From positions 1,198,469-1,262,468 of the forward strand of contig WJPL01000001.1 in NCBI GenBank assembly GCA_009649675.1: a stretch of DNA of 64,000 nt, given 5' to 3'. The DNA comes from Alphaproteobacteria bacterium HT1-32. Lineage in GTDB: Bacteria; Pseudomonadota; Alphaproteobacteria; Rhodospirillales; HT1-32. The translations under genes and the position numbers were made by a program. Every line of letters begins with the position of its first letter. Position 1 is the stretch's first letter. Positions 21,163 to 30,528 of the stretch are shown here, piece by piece. The notes under the pieces are model-generated. The model saw only the letters and a list, made by a program, of their open reading frames with translations, did not search any database and had not been told where the DNA came from.

Positions 21163-22385
21163 TATCCACCTGCATTGTTGAGGTTGGCTGCCAGCCAGGG
21201 TGTCGGGTTTATAGGCTGGGAGTCCTTACGAAACTCTATATATAGGCGCGGCGCGCCGGAATTCTCGTCCTGAGTCATAACACCGACGGGCTCTCCCGCC
21301 AGCAACCATTGTCCCACGACACTGTCGATGCGTCCGAGCCCCGCCAGAAGGCTATGGTAGCCTTCGCCATGCTCAATGATCAAGAGACGCCCGTACCCGC
21401 GAAAATCACCGGCATACAGCACCAGCCCGTCATGGGGTGAGACCACCTGTGCCCCATATCGGGTCTGCAGGGTCATGCCCCGGCTGGTCCGGCCATCCGA
21501 CGTTTTCTCGCCATAACGCTCAACCAGGCGCCCGCGGGCGGGCAGAGGCAATGCCCCCTTAACCGTACTGAACGGCTGGCCTGCATCCGGCACCGCCAGA
21601 CTGTCACCACCAGAGGACAGGGCCGCCGTTGTGGTCTTCCGCGAAGGCAGGTCACGGGGAGCGGCAACCGGGGCCGCCTTTTCCAGACTGCTGATCAGGT
21701 CACGCAGGTTATCCGCCTTGGCTGCAAGGCTTTCGGCGCGACGGGCGACCTTATCGCTTTCCGCCCGCATTTCCGTGCTCAGTTGTGCCTTGCGGGCAAC
21801 CAGTCGTTCCAGAATCTGCTGTTCAGCGGTCAGCGACTGGCTGTTGTCGTCAAGCGCATCACGCCGCTGGCGAATATCCGCCCGCACCTGGCCAAGCGAT
21901 GCCAGTTCGGCTTTCAGATCCTTCGCTTCAGCTTCAATAGCCGGGACCGCCGATCGCAACAGAATCGCGGCACGGACCACTTTCACCGGTTCACCCGGCC
22001 GGCCGATCAGGGCATCCGTCGGGCGACCGGCAAATCTTTGCAGCGCCGTCAGCACGCCAATCATCTGCCGCTCACGCTTGCTCAGGGTGGTCAGAATACT
22101 GGCCTCATCCGCCCGCAGTTCGCGGAGCTGGCGCTCCAGCAACGAGGCATTCTCCTCATAGCTCTGTGCACTTTTCGCTGCCCGGACGAGCTGGCTGCGG
22201 ACAATCCGCAGTTCCCGGTCCAGACTTTCGGCCTGCTTCTCAAAATTCTGCCGTTCCCGGTTGGTTTCCTGCAGCGCACGCTCGACTTCCTTGAGCTGCT
22301 TCTGGGGTTCAGCCGCAAACAACGAAGGTGCCGGCGCCGACAGGATCAGCGCCGCAATCAGCAATGAGAGATCAGGCCGTGGCAC
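21162..22385 (-). CDS. envC: murein hydrolase activator, EnvC-like
   Basis: 407 residues from a GTG. Signal peptide, then about 200 residues of coiled coil (LKEVERALQETNRERQNFEKQAESLDRELR onward), then a LytM domain. The LytM zinc ligands are largely missing: the HxxxD position reads RGMTLQT and the HxH position reads YHSLLAGL, leaving IIEHGEGYH. That is the hallmark of EnvC-type activators, which switch on amidases rather than cut peptidoglycan. GGGGAG precedes the GTG. It overlaps gpmI by 14 bp. Confidence 0.9.
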   Translation of the reverse strand: MPRPDLSLLIAALILSAPAPSLFAAEPQKQLKEVERALQETNRERQNFEKQAESLDRELRIVRSQLVRAAKSAQSYEENASLLERQLRELRADEASILTTLSKRERQMIGVLTALQRFAGRPTDALIGRPGEPVKVVRAAILLRSAVPAIEAEAKDLKAELASLGQVRADIRQRRDALDDNSQSLTAEQQILERLVARKAQLSTEMRAESDKVARRAESLAAKADNLRDLISSLEKAAPVAAPRDLPSRKTTTAALSSGGDSLAVPDAGQPFSTVKGALPLPARGRLVERYGEKTSDGRTSRGMTLQTRYGAQVVSPHDGLVLYAGDFRGYGRLLIIEHGEGYHSLLAGLGRIDSVVGQWLLAGEPVGVMTQDENSGAPRLYIEFRKDSQPINPTPWLAANLNNAGG

Positions 22386-23940
22386 GTTGCTCCCCGGCCG
22401 GGGCCAGCAATGTCGTCCCGGTCATGGCCGCCGGCTGTTCCAGCCCCATCAGATGCAGCAGGGTTGGCGCCACATCGGCCAGTCGCCCGCTTTGCAGACC
22501 GGCACACCAGTCCGGCCCGTTCACCAGCACCAGCGGCACCCGGTTCAGGGTATGCGCGGTGTGCGCCTGCCCGGTCTCTGCATCCTGCATCTGCTCTGCA
22601 TTGCCGTGATCCGCTGTTACCAGCATGGAGCCACCGGCAGCAACCAGCGCAGCTTCGATCCGGCCCAGCGAGGCATCAACCGTCTCAACCGCGGTAATGG
22701 CCGCCGACAAGATGCCGGTATGACCGACCATATCCGTATTCGCGAAATTCAGAATGATCAGGTCAAATTTGCCGGATTCGATTGCCTCGACAACCCGGTC
22801 TGTGACTTCCGGTGCCGACATCTCCGGCTTCAGGTCATAGGTTGCCACATCCGGTGACGGCACCAGAATGCGCTCCTCACCCTCATAGACCCGTTCCTCG
22901 CCACCATTGAAGAAGAAGGTGACATGCGCATATTTCTCGGTCTCGGCGATCCGCAACTGGCGTCGCCCGGCGCGGGAAACCACCTGACCCAGAATATCTT
23001 CCAGCACGACCGACGGGAACAGGGTCGACAGGCGGTCATTCAGGTCCGTTGCATATTCAACCATGCCGGTACAGGCCGCGAAGCTGATCTGCCGGTCACG
23101 TTCAAAACCGTCAAAATCCGGATCAACCAGACTGCGGAGAATTTCCCGCGCCCGGTCGGCCCGGAAATTTGCCATCAGCAGGCCATCGCCATCCATCATG
23201 CCGGCGTAATCGCCAACCACGGAGGCGGCGACAAATTCGTCCGACTTACCCTCGTCATAGGCTGCCTGAACCGCAACTTCTGCTGTCGCAACTGGCGCCC
23301 CCTGCCCCAGCGTCATCACCGACCAGGCCTGACTGACCCGGTCCCAGCGATTGTCGCGGTCGAGCGCGAAGTAGCGTCCGGTGACGGTCGCAATGCAGCA
23401 GTCCTCCAGACCGCTGATGGCATCGGAGAAGCGACCCAGAAAACCAAGGGCGCTCTGCGGGGGTGTATCCCGGCCGTCTGTAAAGGCATGAACACGAACC
23501 GGAATACCCGCCGTTGCCAGTATCCGGCAGAGCGCTGCCATCTGATCCTGATGCGAATGTACGCCGCCCGGCGACATCAGCCCCATGATATGCGCCACCC
23601 CGCCAGAGGCTTTCATCCGGGTAATGAAATCACCCAGCACCGGGTTCCGGGCCAGACTTCCGTCTGCAACAGCGGCATCAATGCGCGGCAGGTCCTGCAT
23701 GACGACCCGGCCTGCGCCAAGATTCATATGGCCGACTTCCGAATTGCCCATCTGCCCGGCAGGCAGGCCAACCTGCTGTTCGCTGGCGTCCAGCTGGGCC
23801 CGCGGGCAGGTGGCTGTCAGCCGGTCCCAGACCGGCGTACTGGCTTGTAAAACCGCGTTGTTTTCGCGGTCCGCTCGGTCGCCCCAGCCGTCCATGATGC
23901 ACAGGACAACAGGGCGGGGTATGGATGCTTGTTCTGTCAT
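22372..23940 (-). CDS. gpmI: 2,3-bisphosphoglycerate-independent phosphoglycerate mutase
   Basis: 522 residues from MTEQASIPRP. It interconverts 3- and 2-phosphoglycerate using two Mn ions and a phosphoserine. Seen: DGWGDR (metal), NSEVGHMNLGAGRVV with the catalytic Ser, HSHQDQM, TDGRDTPP, MVGHTG and TADHGNAEQM, covering all metal and substrate sites. The frame also allows a GTG at 23964, but the ATG at 23940 gives the usual N-terminus. First gene of the leftward operon with envC, ctpA, yibQ-like, rppH and cyclophilin. Confidence 0.96.
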   Translation of the reverse strand: MTEQASIPRPVVLCIMDGWGDRADRENNAVLQASTPVWDRLTATCPRAQLDASEQQVGLPAGQMGNSEVGHMNLGAGRVVMQDLPRIDAAVADGSLARNPVLGDFITRMKASGGVAHIMGLMSPGGVHSHQDQMAALCRILATAGIPVRVHAFTDGRDTPPQSALGFLGRFSDAISGLEDCCIATVTGRYFALDRDNRWDRVSQAWSVMTLGQGAPVATAEVAVQAAYDEGKSDEFVAASVVGDYAGMMDGDGLLMANFRADRAREILRSLVDPDFDGFERDRQISFAACTGMVEYATDLNDRLSTLFPSVVLEDILGQVVSRAGRRQLRIAETEKYAHVTFFFNGGEERVYEGEERILVPSPDVATYDLKPEMSAPEVTDRVVEAIESGKFDLIILNFANTDMVGHTGILSAAITAVETVDASLGRIEAALVAAGGSMLVTADHGNAEQMQDAETGQAHTAHTLNRVPLVLVNGPDWCAGLQSGRLADVAPTLLHLMGLEQPAAMTGTTLLAPAGEQRATA

Positions 23941-24025
23941 ATGCCGTATATAACCCCTCTGCACCGGATACGGTAGCCCCGGTATTCGATTTGCCGGGGG
24001 CTCACGCAGGCTTTATCAGGGAGGA

Positions 24026-25294
24026 ATGATCAGCCCGCGCATTCAATCCAACTGGCCTGCTGCCGTCACCGTCGCCGGATTGTTCTTCGGCTATGTTTTT
24101 GTTCAGCGTGTGGCACCCGGCGTCATGGTCACCGACCTGATGCGCGATTTTGATGCCAGCGGTGCCGTGATGGGCAATCTCTCGGCATTTTATTTCTATT
24201 CCTATGCCAGCCTGCAGATTGTCGTCGGCGCCATGATGGACCGTTTTGGCCCCCGGCGTCTGATGACATTCGCCGCCCTGATCTGCGGCGCAGGCAGTGT
24301 CCTGTTCTCGGTCGCCGACAGCCTGGCACTGGCCTATGCCGGGCGTCTGATGATCGGTATTGGTGCCGCCTTCAGCTTTGTCGGGGCGCTGACCGTCATT
24401 CATCAGTGCTGCCCGCCGGAGAAGTTTTCGTTTCTCAGCGGCATTGTTCAGGCCGCCGGCATGGGTGGTGCCCTGCTGGGGCAGGCCCCGCTCGGTCTCT
24501 GGGTCGATGCCTCCGGCTGGCGTGATCCCCTGCTGTTCGGCGGGCTGTTTGCCGCACTGGTTGGCCTTGCCGCCTGGATGGTGCTGCGCGATCCGCCCGG
24601 ACAGAACGAGACAAGCGAACCGGTGACGGGGAGCATGTTCAGCGGGCTGGTACAGGTCTGCCGCAATCCCCAGACATGGCTTGCTGCCATTGTCGGCGGC
24701 ACCCTGACTGCGCCGATGCTGGCCTTTGGCGGGTTGTGGGGTGTGCCATTCCTGCAAAGTATCTATGGCTATGACCGGCCAACAGCCGCTGCCGTCACCG
24801 GAGCCCTGTTCATTGGCTGGGGCGTTGGTGCGCCGGTGACCGGCTGGCTGTCCGACCGCTGGGGCCGTCGCCGGCCCATTCTCTTCGCCGGGGCTGTCAG
24901 CATGACCGTCGCGCTGGCACTGGTGGTCTGGCTGCCACCTCTGCCGGTGACCGTTCTGGTATTGCTGCTGGCCATTAACGGTTTCGGGTCGTCCTCCATG
25001 ATCCTGACCTTCGCCGCGGCCAGGGCCAGCAACTCTGCCGCGTCAACCGGACTGGCGCTGGGTATCGTCAATACCTGCGTTGTCGGATCCGGCGCCATCG
25101 CCCAGCCCCTGCTCGGCAGCATTCTGGATTTCAACTGGACCGGTGACATGCTGGACGGCGCACGGATCTATCACGCCGAAGCCTATCAGCTTGCTTTCCT
25201 GCCACTGCTGATCACCGGGCTGATCGGCGCGTTCTGCGCCCTGCGGCTCAGCCCCCGAGAACATATTCCAGCCCGCACAACAGAACGAAGCTGA
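24026..25294 (+). CDS. major facilitator superfamily transporter
   Basis: 422 residues with about twelve membrane helices. MFS motif A is present as MDRFGPRR between helices 2 and 3, and repeated as SDRWGRRRP in the second half. The N-terminal FFGYVFVQRVAPGVMVTDLMRDF matches a group of MFS permeases annotated for sugar phosphates, hexuronates or organic acids, but the substrate cannot be told. GGGAGGA lies before the ATG at 24026. Its 3' end overlaps the convergent permease by 47 bp. Confidence 0.85.
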   Translation: MISPRIQSNWPAAVTVAGLFFGYVFVQRVAPGVMVTDLMRDFDASGAVMGNLSAFYFYSYASLQIVVGAMMDRFGPRRLMTFAALICGAGSVLFSVADSLALAYAGRLMIGIGAAFSFVGALTVIHQCCPPEKFSFLSGIVQAAGMGGALLGQAPLGLWVDASGWRDPLLFGGLFAALVGLAAWMVLRDPPGQNETSEPVTGSMFSGLVQVCRNPQTWLAAIVGGTLTAPMLAFGGLWGVPFLQSIYGYDRPTAAAVTGALFIGWGVGAPVTGWLSDRWGRRRPILFAGAVSMTVALALVVWLPPLPVTVLVLLLAINGFGSSSMILTFAAARASNSAASTGLALGIVNTCVVGSGAIAQPLLGSILDFNWTGDMLDGARIYHAEAYQLAFLPLLITGLIGAFCALRLSPREHIPARTTERS

Positions 25295-26579
25295 TCACCC
25301 CGAGCCCGGCCATGTAGGAGAGGTTCCGCCCGTAGGCGATACCTTTTGCCGGAACATTATAGACCCTTGCCGCCAGCACCACGGACAGCGACGACAGTGC
25401 CAGCATTGATCCGCACATCCATGCGTAAAGCAGGACAAGACCGGATACCAGCGGTGCCAGCCCCGGCTCGAACCCCTGCAGAATCGGCACGAACACGGCT
25501 GCCGTGACAATCGGATGCAGGGTCATCATTGCCGCCATCAGGCTGAGCAGCATCAGCACGCCGACAACCAGCATCGGCGGCAAGGACATGAATATTGCAT
25601 TGGTCAGCAGAAGGTCGAGAACACCGCTGGCCTCAATCGCCTTGCCCAGCATCATTGCGCTGGAAAACAGCAGCAGGTCATTGCCAAGACTGTCCAGCCC
25701 GTCCCAGGCGCTGTGCACAATCGGACGGAGTTTTCCGCCAAGCCGGAAGATGACCCAGCCAAGACAGAGCAGCGGCATGAAGATGGCAACCGTGCGGATC
25801 GTGCCGAGTGTCGTCAGGCTGGCAATCGCCGTCACGATAATCGTCGCGGTTCCCAGTGGCAGGATCAGCGGGCCAAAACCGATCAGGGCCAGTTTGACCC
25901 CGCGGGCCGCACCGGGCGGGCCGAATGCGGTCACACCCAGCAACAGGCCGATGGCCGACAGGGGAAATCCTGCGGCAACAATCTGCCATAACGGTAATTC
26001 CGGCCAGGCTGTCAGAACAAAGGCCATGCCGACCGTAAAGGGAGACCAGTACAGAACAAGGCTGGTACCACGACAGTTGGTCCGTGCCGCCCGGGCACGT
26101 TCCGCCAGATCCGCGTCGGCGGGAACCAGCGGCGCCAGTATCGGATAGGCACCGATAATCAGCGCCGATCCCAGAACATGGGCACCCAGAAACATGCCGC
26201 CGGTGCGTTCACCTTCCTTCATCTGCTCGAACGCCTCGCGGCTTTGCCCGACCTCGGGACTGGCCTGAACCGTCGCCCGGACAAACTGGATGGCCGGCAG
26301 GAAGAAAGTGAAGATCAGCGCAAATGCAACACCGTCATAAAGTACCGACCAATGGCCGGTATAGAGCGTAATTGCGAGCGCCAGCGCGCCGACGACGAAG
26401 CTGATAATCATCGTATCCGGCCGGCAGCGGCCCGCCAGAACAGACAGCACCAGATAGACGATCAGCAGGATAACGCCGGCCAGAACCGGTTCCGGTCCGT
26501 CGGCGACGACGCGCAGTAATCCGACGCAGAACAACAGCGTCATTAAAATACGAAGTGCGAGAACAGTCAGGAGATGCAT
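25248..26579 (-). CDS. polytopic membrane protein, ion-transporter-superfamily-like permease
   Basis: 443 residues with some 11-13 hydrophobic helices and a hydrophilic loop (about residues 105-130, VQASPEVGQSREAFEQMKEGERTGG) in the first half. Two-fold organisation with MLGKAIEASGVLDLLL and a following LHPIVTAAVFVPIL recalls the hairpin and exchange helices of the IT superfamily (ArsB, DctM, NhaD groups), but I cannot name the family. The substrate is unknown. No ribosome-binding site precedes the ATG at 26579, so a start at 26543 is possible. It is monocistronic. Confidence 0.6.
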   Translation of the reverse strand: MHLLTVLALRILMTLLFCVGLLRVVADGPEPVLAGVILLIVYLVLSVLAGRCRPDTMIISFVVGALALAITLYTGHWSVLYDGVAFALIFTFFLPAIQFVRATVQASPEVGQSREAFEQMKEGERTGGMFLGAHVLGSALIIGAYPILAPLVPADADLAERARAARTNCRGTSLVLYWSPFTVGMAFVLTAWPELPLWQIVAAGFPLSAIGLLLGVTAFGPPGAARGVKLALIGFGPLILPLGTATIIVTAIASLTTLGTIRTVAIFMPLLCLGWVIFRLGGKLRPIVHSAWDGLDSLGNDLLLFSSAMMLGKAIEASGVLDLLLTNAIFMSLPPMLVVGVLMLLSLMAAMMTLHPIVTAAVFVPILQGFEPGLAPLVSGLVLLYAWMCGSMLALSSLSVVLAARVYNVPAKGIAYGRNLSYMAGLGVISFVLLCGLEYVLGG

Positions 26580-26837
26580 TTAGGAGGTTGTCCGCTAGAT
26601 AAGACATTTATTTACCCCTCTCTAACTTGTCCGGGCAAATAAAGCCATAGAACAAGCGCTTGCATTAATCGGTCAGGCTGACGTTAATTGTGGCAAGTGA
26701 CGAAAAGTCACATCGAATAAACGCGTGAAATTTCACGCGATCAGGGGAGAGACGGGACGGATGGCGTATATTTCGCTGGCTGGCAAAACTCGATTCCGAC
26801 GCAAAAATCTCAGGCACCTTTCCTGTGGAGGGGTGAG
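26580..26837. promoter_or_regulatory. regulatory region of the ligase-Liv operon
   Basis: 258 bp without a gene, between two divergent transcription units. It is more AT-rich than its surroundings and contains two dyads: GTGAC-N5-GTCAC (26697-26711) and the perfect 18-bp palindrome at 26722-26739. A weak promoter candidate (TTGCAT 26660-26665, TTAATT 26684-26689, 18-bp spacer) lies just upstream of them, so a repressor bound at the dyads would block or follow transcription start. The assignment is inferred. Confidence 0.45.
26722..26739. promoter_or_regulatory. perfect 18-bp palindrome, probable operator
   Basis: CGCGTGAAATTTCACGCG is symmetrical over all 18 bases and sits about 100 bp before the acyl-CoA ligase start. 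Its size suits a TetR-, GntR- or LacI-type dimer. No regulator gene adjoins it, so the protein is unknown. Confidence 0.55.
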
Positions 26838-28793
26838 ATGAGCCTGTCGAAACCTGAATTCTGCGATGTCAGCAGATATGACACTTTCCCGAAAGTGCTG
26901 GCCTACAACGCTGCCAACTGGCCCGGCGAAGTTGCCATGCGCGAGAAAGATTACGGCATCTGGATCGAATATACCTGGTCCGATTACAATACTGCCGTAA
27001 AGCAGATCGCGATGGGCCTCCGGGAACTGGGATTTCAGCGCGGTCAGGTTGTCGGCATGATCGGCGATAACCGGCCGGAATGGATCCAGTTTGAAATCGC
27101 CGGTCAGGCGCTCGGCGGCATGAGTATCGGCATCTATCGCGACTGCATGGCCGATGAGGCGGATTACCTCATCAATTATGCTGAACTGACCATGATCATG
27201 GCCGAGGATGAAGAGCAGGTCGACAAGCTGCTGGAACTTGGCGACCGCATCCCGTCAGTACAGAAAATCTTTTATGATGACCCACGGGGAATCGAGAAAT
27301 ACGACGACCCCCGGCTGATGAAACTGTCGGATCTGAAGGCACTGGGCGACAAGCGGATTGCCGCCAGCCCGGACGAGTATGATCAGGAGGTAGCCCTCGG
27401 CAAAGCGGAAGACGTGGCTATCCTTTGCACCACGTCGGGCACGACCTCACGGCCAAAACTGGCCATGCTGCAGGGCGGACCGTTTCTGAAACACTGCGTC
27501 GCCTATCTGACGAAAGATCCGAAACTGCCAACCGACAACTACTGCGCCGTCCTGCCCCTGCCCTGGATCATGGAGCAGGTCTATGCCATCGGGCATTCCC
27601 TTGTCTGCCGGAACATCGTCAATTTTGTCGAAGAGAACGACACGATGATGGCCGATATGCGCGAGATCGCCCCGAATTTTGTGCTGCTGGCTCCGCGCAC
27701 CTGGGAAGCACTGGTCGCCGATGTACGAACCCGGATGATGGATGCCAGCGACTTCAAGCAGAAGCTGTTCAACTGGGGTGTCGAACGGGGAATGAAAGCT
27801 TTCGCGGAAGGACGCCGGGACTGGCTGGCCGACTTCCTGCTGTTCAATCCGCTCCGTGACCGGCTTGGTCTGGGGCAGGTCACCTCTGCGGCGACCGGTG
27901 GTGCGGCACTGGGACCGGAGACCTTCAAGTTCTTCCTCGCCATGGGTGTGCCGCTGCGCCAGCTCTATGGTCAGACCGAGCTGGCCGGAGCCTATACCCT
28001 GCATGAGCCGGATGATGTCGATTTTGATACGGTCGGTCTGCCTTTCGACAACACCGAGATCAGAATCGATAATCCCGACCCGGAAGGCGTCGGCGAGATT
28101 GTCACCCGCACCGGCGGGATGTTCCTCGGTTTCTACAAGAATCAGGAAGCCACCGACGCCGATGTGAAGGATGGCTGGATGCATACCGGCGACGCCGGTT
28201 ATATCCGCCCGAAAGACGGCCATCTGGTGGTTATCGACCGTATCGCCGATCTGGCCGAGACCAACCACGGGATCCGCTTCTCTCCGCAGTTCATTGAGAA
28301 CAAGCTGAAGTTCTCACCTTTCATCGGTGAGACGGTCATTCTGGGCAACAAACGGGATTACCTCACCGCAATCCTCTGTATCCGCTTCGATATTGTCGCG
28401 AAATGGGCCGAACAGAATGCGGTCAGTTTTACCAACTACACCAACCTGTCAGCCCGCCCGGAAGTCTATGACATGATCGAGCAGGAAGTCCGGCAGGTGA
28501 ATGCCACCCTGCCCGAAGCCCAGCGTGTCCGGAAATTCCTGCTGCTCTACAAGGAGCTGGATGCCGATGACGGCGAGCTGACACGTACCCGGAAAGTCCG
28601 GCGCAGTGTCGTCAATGAGCGCCATGCGGACATCATCGACACGCTCTATTCCGACCGGAAATCTGTCCATGTCGACACCGAAATCACGTTTCAGGACGGC
28701 GCGAAGTCCCGCATCGTCACTGATCTCGTGGTCGTTGACCTGGGACAGGATGGCGGTGTCGCAGACGAGAGCGGGATGAGGAAATCAGCATGA
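26838..28793 (+). CDS. AMP-binding acyl-CoA ligase, long-chain/aromatic type
   Basis: 651 residues. ANL adenylating enzyme: P-loop TSGTTSRPK at about residue 199, the A5-like YGQTELAG, and GWMHTGDAGYIRPKDGHLVVIDR in the hinge region, followed by a long C-terminus as in the FadD15/bubblegum class. It would convert a carboxylic acid to its CoA thioester at the cost of ATP. It is the first gene of an operon with a full Liv-type importer, so it probably activates the imported acid. GAGGGGTGAG precedes the ATG; the stop overlaps livG (ATGA). Confidence 0.88.
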   Translation: MSLSKPEFCDVSRYDTFPKVLAYNAANWPGEVAMREKDYGIWIEYTWSDYNTAVKQIAMGLRELGFQRGQVVGMIGDNRPEWIQFEIAGQALGGMSIGIYRDCMADEADYLINYAELTMIMAEDEEQVDKLLELGDRIPSVQKIFYDDPRGIEKYDDPRLMKLSDLKALGDKRIAASPDEYDQEVALGKAEDVAILCTTSGTTSRPKLAMLQGGPFLKHCVAYLTKDPKLPTDNYCAVLPLPWIMEQVYAIGHSLVCRNIVNFVEENDTMMADMREIAPNFVLLAPRTWEALVADVRTRMMDASDFKQKLFNWGVERGMKAFAEGRRDWLADFLLFNPLRDRLGLGQVTSAATGGAALGPETFKFFLAMGVPLRQLYGQTELAGAYTLHEPDDVDFDTVGLPFDNTEIRIDNPDPEGVGEIVTRTGGMFLGFYKNQEATDADVKDGWMHTGDAGYIRPKDGHLVVIDRIADLAETNHGIRFSPQFIENKLKFSPFIGETVILGNKRDYLTAILCIRFDIVAKWAEQNAVSFTNYTNLSARPEVYDMIEQEVRQVNATLPEAQRVRKFLLLYKELDADDGELTRTRKVRRSVVNERHADIIDTLYSDRKSVHVDTEITFQDGAKSRIVTDLVVVDLGQDGGVADESGMRKSA

Positions 28794-29584
28794 GCAGAGG
28801 CGACCTGAAAGAAGGCGACGTTCTCCTCGCCGTGGAAAACATCTCCCTGTCCTTCGGTGCAGTACAGGCGATTTCCAACGTCACCTTCGATATCCGCAAG
28901 GGCGAGGTCAGGGCCATCATCGGACCGAACGGGGCCGGCAAGACCTCGATGCTGAATGTCATCAACGGGTTTTATCATCCGCAGGAAGGCACGATCACCT
29001 TTGCCGGCAAGACCCGCTCCAGAATGCTGCCGCATGAAGCCGCCGCACAGGGTATCAGCCGGACCTTCCAGAATGTTGCCCTGTTCAAGGGGATGTCGAC
29101 CCTCGACAACATCATGACCGGCCGGGTGCTGAAACAGAAAGCCTCGCTGATTGAACAGGCGTTTTATTTCGGTCGCGGCCGCAGCGAGGAAATCGAGCAC
29201 CGGGAATTCGTCGAGAACATCATCGATTTCCTGCAGATTCAGGCCATTCGCAACCAGCCGGTCGGACGCCTGCCCTATGGTCTCCAGAAACGGGTCGAGT
29301 TCGGACGGGCGCTGGCGGCAGAACCGGAACTGCTGCTGCTGGACGAACCGATGGCCGGCATGAACCTCGAAGAGAAAGAGGATATGAGCCGCTATATCAT
29401 GGAAGTCCGCGAACAGTTCGGCACCACCGTCGCCCTGATCGAACATGATATGGGCGTTGTCATGGATCTGTCCGACCGCGTGGTCGTGCTGGATTACGGC
29501 AGACAGCTTGCTGACGGCACACCGGACGAGGTTTCAGCCAGTCAGGAGGTCATTGATGCTTACCTGGGGGTATCCCATGACTGA
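28790..29584 (+). CDS. livG: branched-chain amino acid-type ABC transporter, ATPase (LivG-like)
   Basis: 264 residues. Walker A GPNGAGKTS, Walker B LLLLDEPMAGMN, and the LivG-type signature LPYGLQKRVEFGRAL in place of LSGGQ. The C-terminal DYGRQLADGTPDEVSASQEVIDAYLGV is standard for the LivG group. It pairs with LivF to drive import. The start overlaps the ligase stop by 4 bp, so ligase and transporter are translationally coupled. Confidence 0.93.
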   Translation: MSRGDLKEGDVLLAVENISLSFGAVQAISNVTFDIRKGEVRAIIGPNGAGKTSMLNVINGFYHPQEGTITFAGKTRSRMLPHEAAAQGISRTFQNVALFKGMSTLDNIMTGRVLKQKASLIEQAFYFGRGRSEEIEHREFVENIIDFLQIQAIRNQPVGRLPYGLQKRVEFGRALAAEPELLLLDEPMAGMNLEEKEDMSRYIMEVREQFGTTVALIEHDMGVVMDLSDRVVVLDYGRQLADGTPDEVSASQEVIDAYLGVSHD

Positions 29585-29617
29585 TCACCGGATGATGATC
29601 TGCGGAGGGGCGGCAAG

Positions 29618-30514
29618 ATGATTTTTTTCCTTGAAACCGTTATCAGCGGCCTGATGGCCGGGGTCATGTACGCACTTGTCGCCATCGGGTTTGTCCTGAT
29701 CTTCAAGGCCTCCGGGGTCTTCAACTATGCGCAGGGCGTGATGGCTCTGTTCGCGGCGCTGACCCTGGTCGGCGTGATGGAGAAATTCGGCGTCTCGGCC
29801 TGGGTGGCTATCCCCGTGACAATGGGCGTGATGATCATTGTCGCCTACATGGTCGACTATTTTATCCTGCGCCATCTGGTAAATGAACCGCCGATCATTC
29901 TGTTCATGGCGACCATCGGCCTGGCCTATGTGCTGGAAGGTGTCGGCGACATCATGTGGGGGTCCGACGTCAAGGTGCTGGATATCGGCCTGCCGTCCGG
30001 GGCCAGCGACTACCTGCTCGACAACTACAACCTCTATATCGAGAAGCTGGAAATCGTCGCTGCTGTGGTCGCCGCCGTGCTGGTTGTGGTGCTTGCTTTC
30101 TTCTTCCAGAAAACCCGTGTCGGCCGGGCACTCCGCGCTGTTGCCGACGACCATCAGGCCGCCCTTTCGATCGGCATTTCCCTGCGTGGTATCTGGCGTA
30201 TTGTCTGGTCTGTCTCGGGTTTCGTGGCGCTGGTTGCCGGCATCATGTGGGGGTCGAAATCAGGGGTGCAGTTCTCGCTGTCGCTGATTGCACTGAAAGC
30301 CCTCCCTGTCCTGATTCTCGGCGGCTTCACCTCGATCCCCGGTGCCATCGTCGGCGGCCTGATCATCGGTGTTGGTGAGAAAGTGGCCGAGATCTATGCC
30401 GGCCCCTATATCGGCAGTGCCATCGAAAACTGGTTCGCCTACATTCTCGCGCTCGCCTTCCTGCTGGTCAGACCACAAGGTCTGTTCGGCGAAAAAATCA
30501 TTGAACGCGTCTAG
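29618..30514 (+). CDS. livH: branched-chain amino acid-type ABC transporter, permease (LivH-like)
   Basis: 298 residues with about eight membrane helices. LivH features: the N-terminal VISGLMAGVMYALVAIGFVLIFKASGVFNYAQGVMALF, and the coupling-loop region GRALRAVADDHQAALSIGISLRGIWRIVW. GGAGGGG lies 8 bp before the ATG at 29618. Forms the membrane channel with LivM. Confidence 0.93.
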   Translation: MIFFLETVISGLMAGVMYALVAIGFVLIFKASGVFNYAQGVMALFAALTLVGVMEKFGVSAWVAIPVTMGVMIIVAYMVDYFILRHLVNEPPIILFMATIGLAYVLEGVGDIMWGSDVKVLDIGLPSGASDYLLDNYNLYIEKLEIVAAVVAAVLVVVLAFFFQKTRVGRALRAVADDHQAALSIGISLRGIWRIVWSVSGFVALVAGIMWGSKSGVQFSLSLIALKALPVLILGGFTSIPGAIVGGLIIGVGEKVAEIYAGPYIGSAIENWFAYILALAFLLVRPQGLFGEKIIERV

Positions 30515-30528
30515 GTCGGGAGCAAAAA

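Noticed and set aside
21162-22385. Functional metalloendopeptidase
   Set aside because: The LytM domain lacks the His and Asp zinc ligands, so an activator is more likely.
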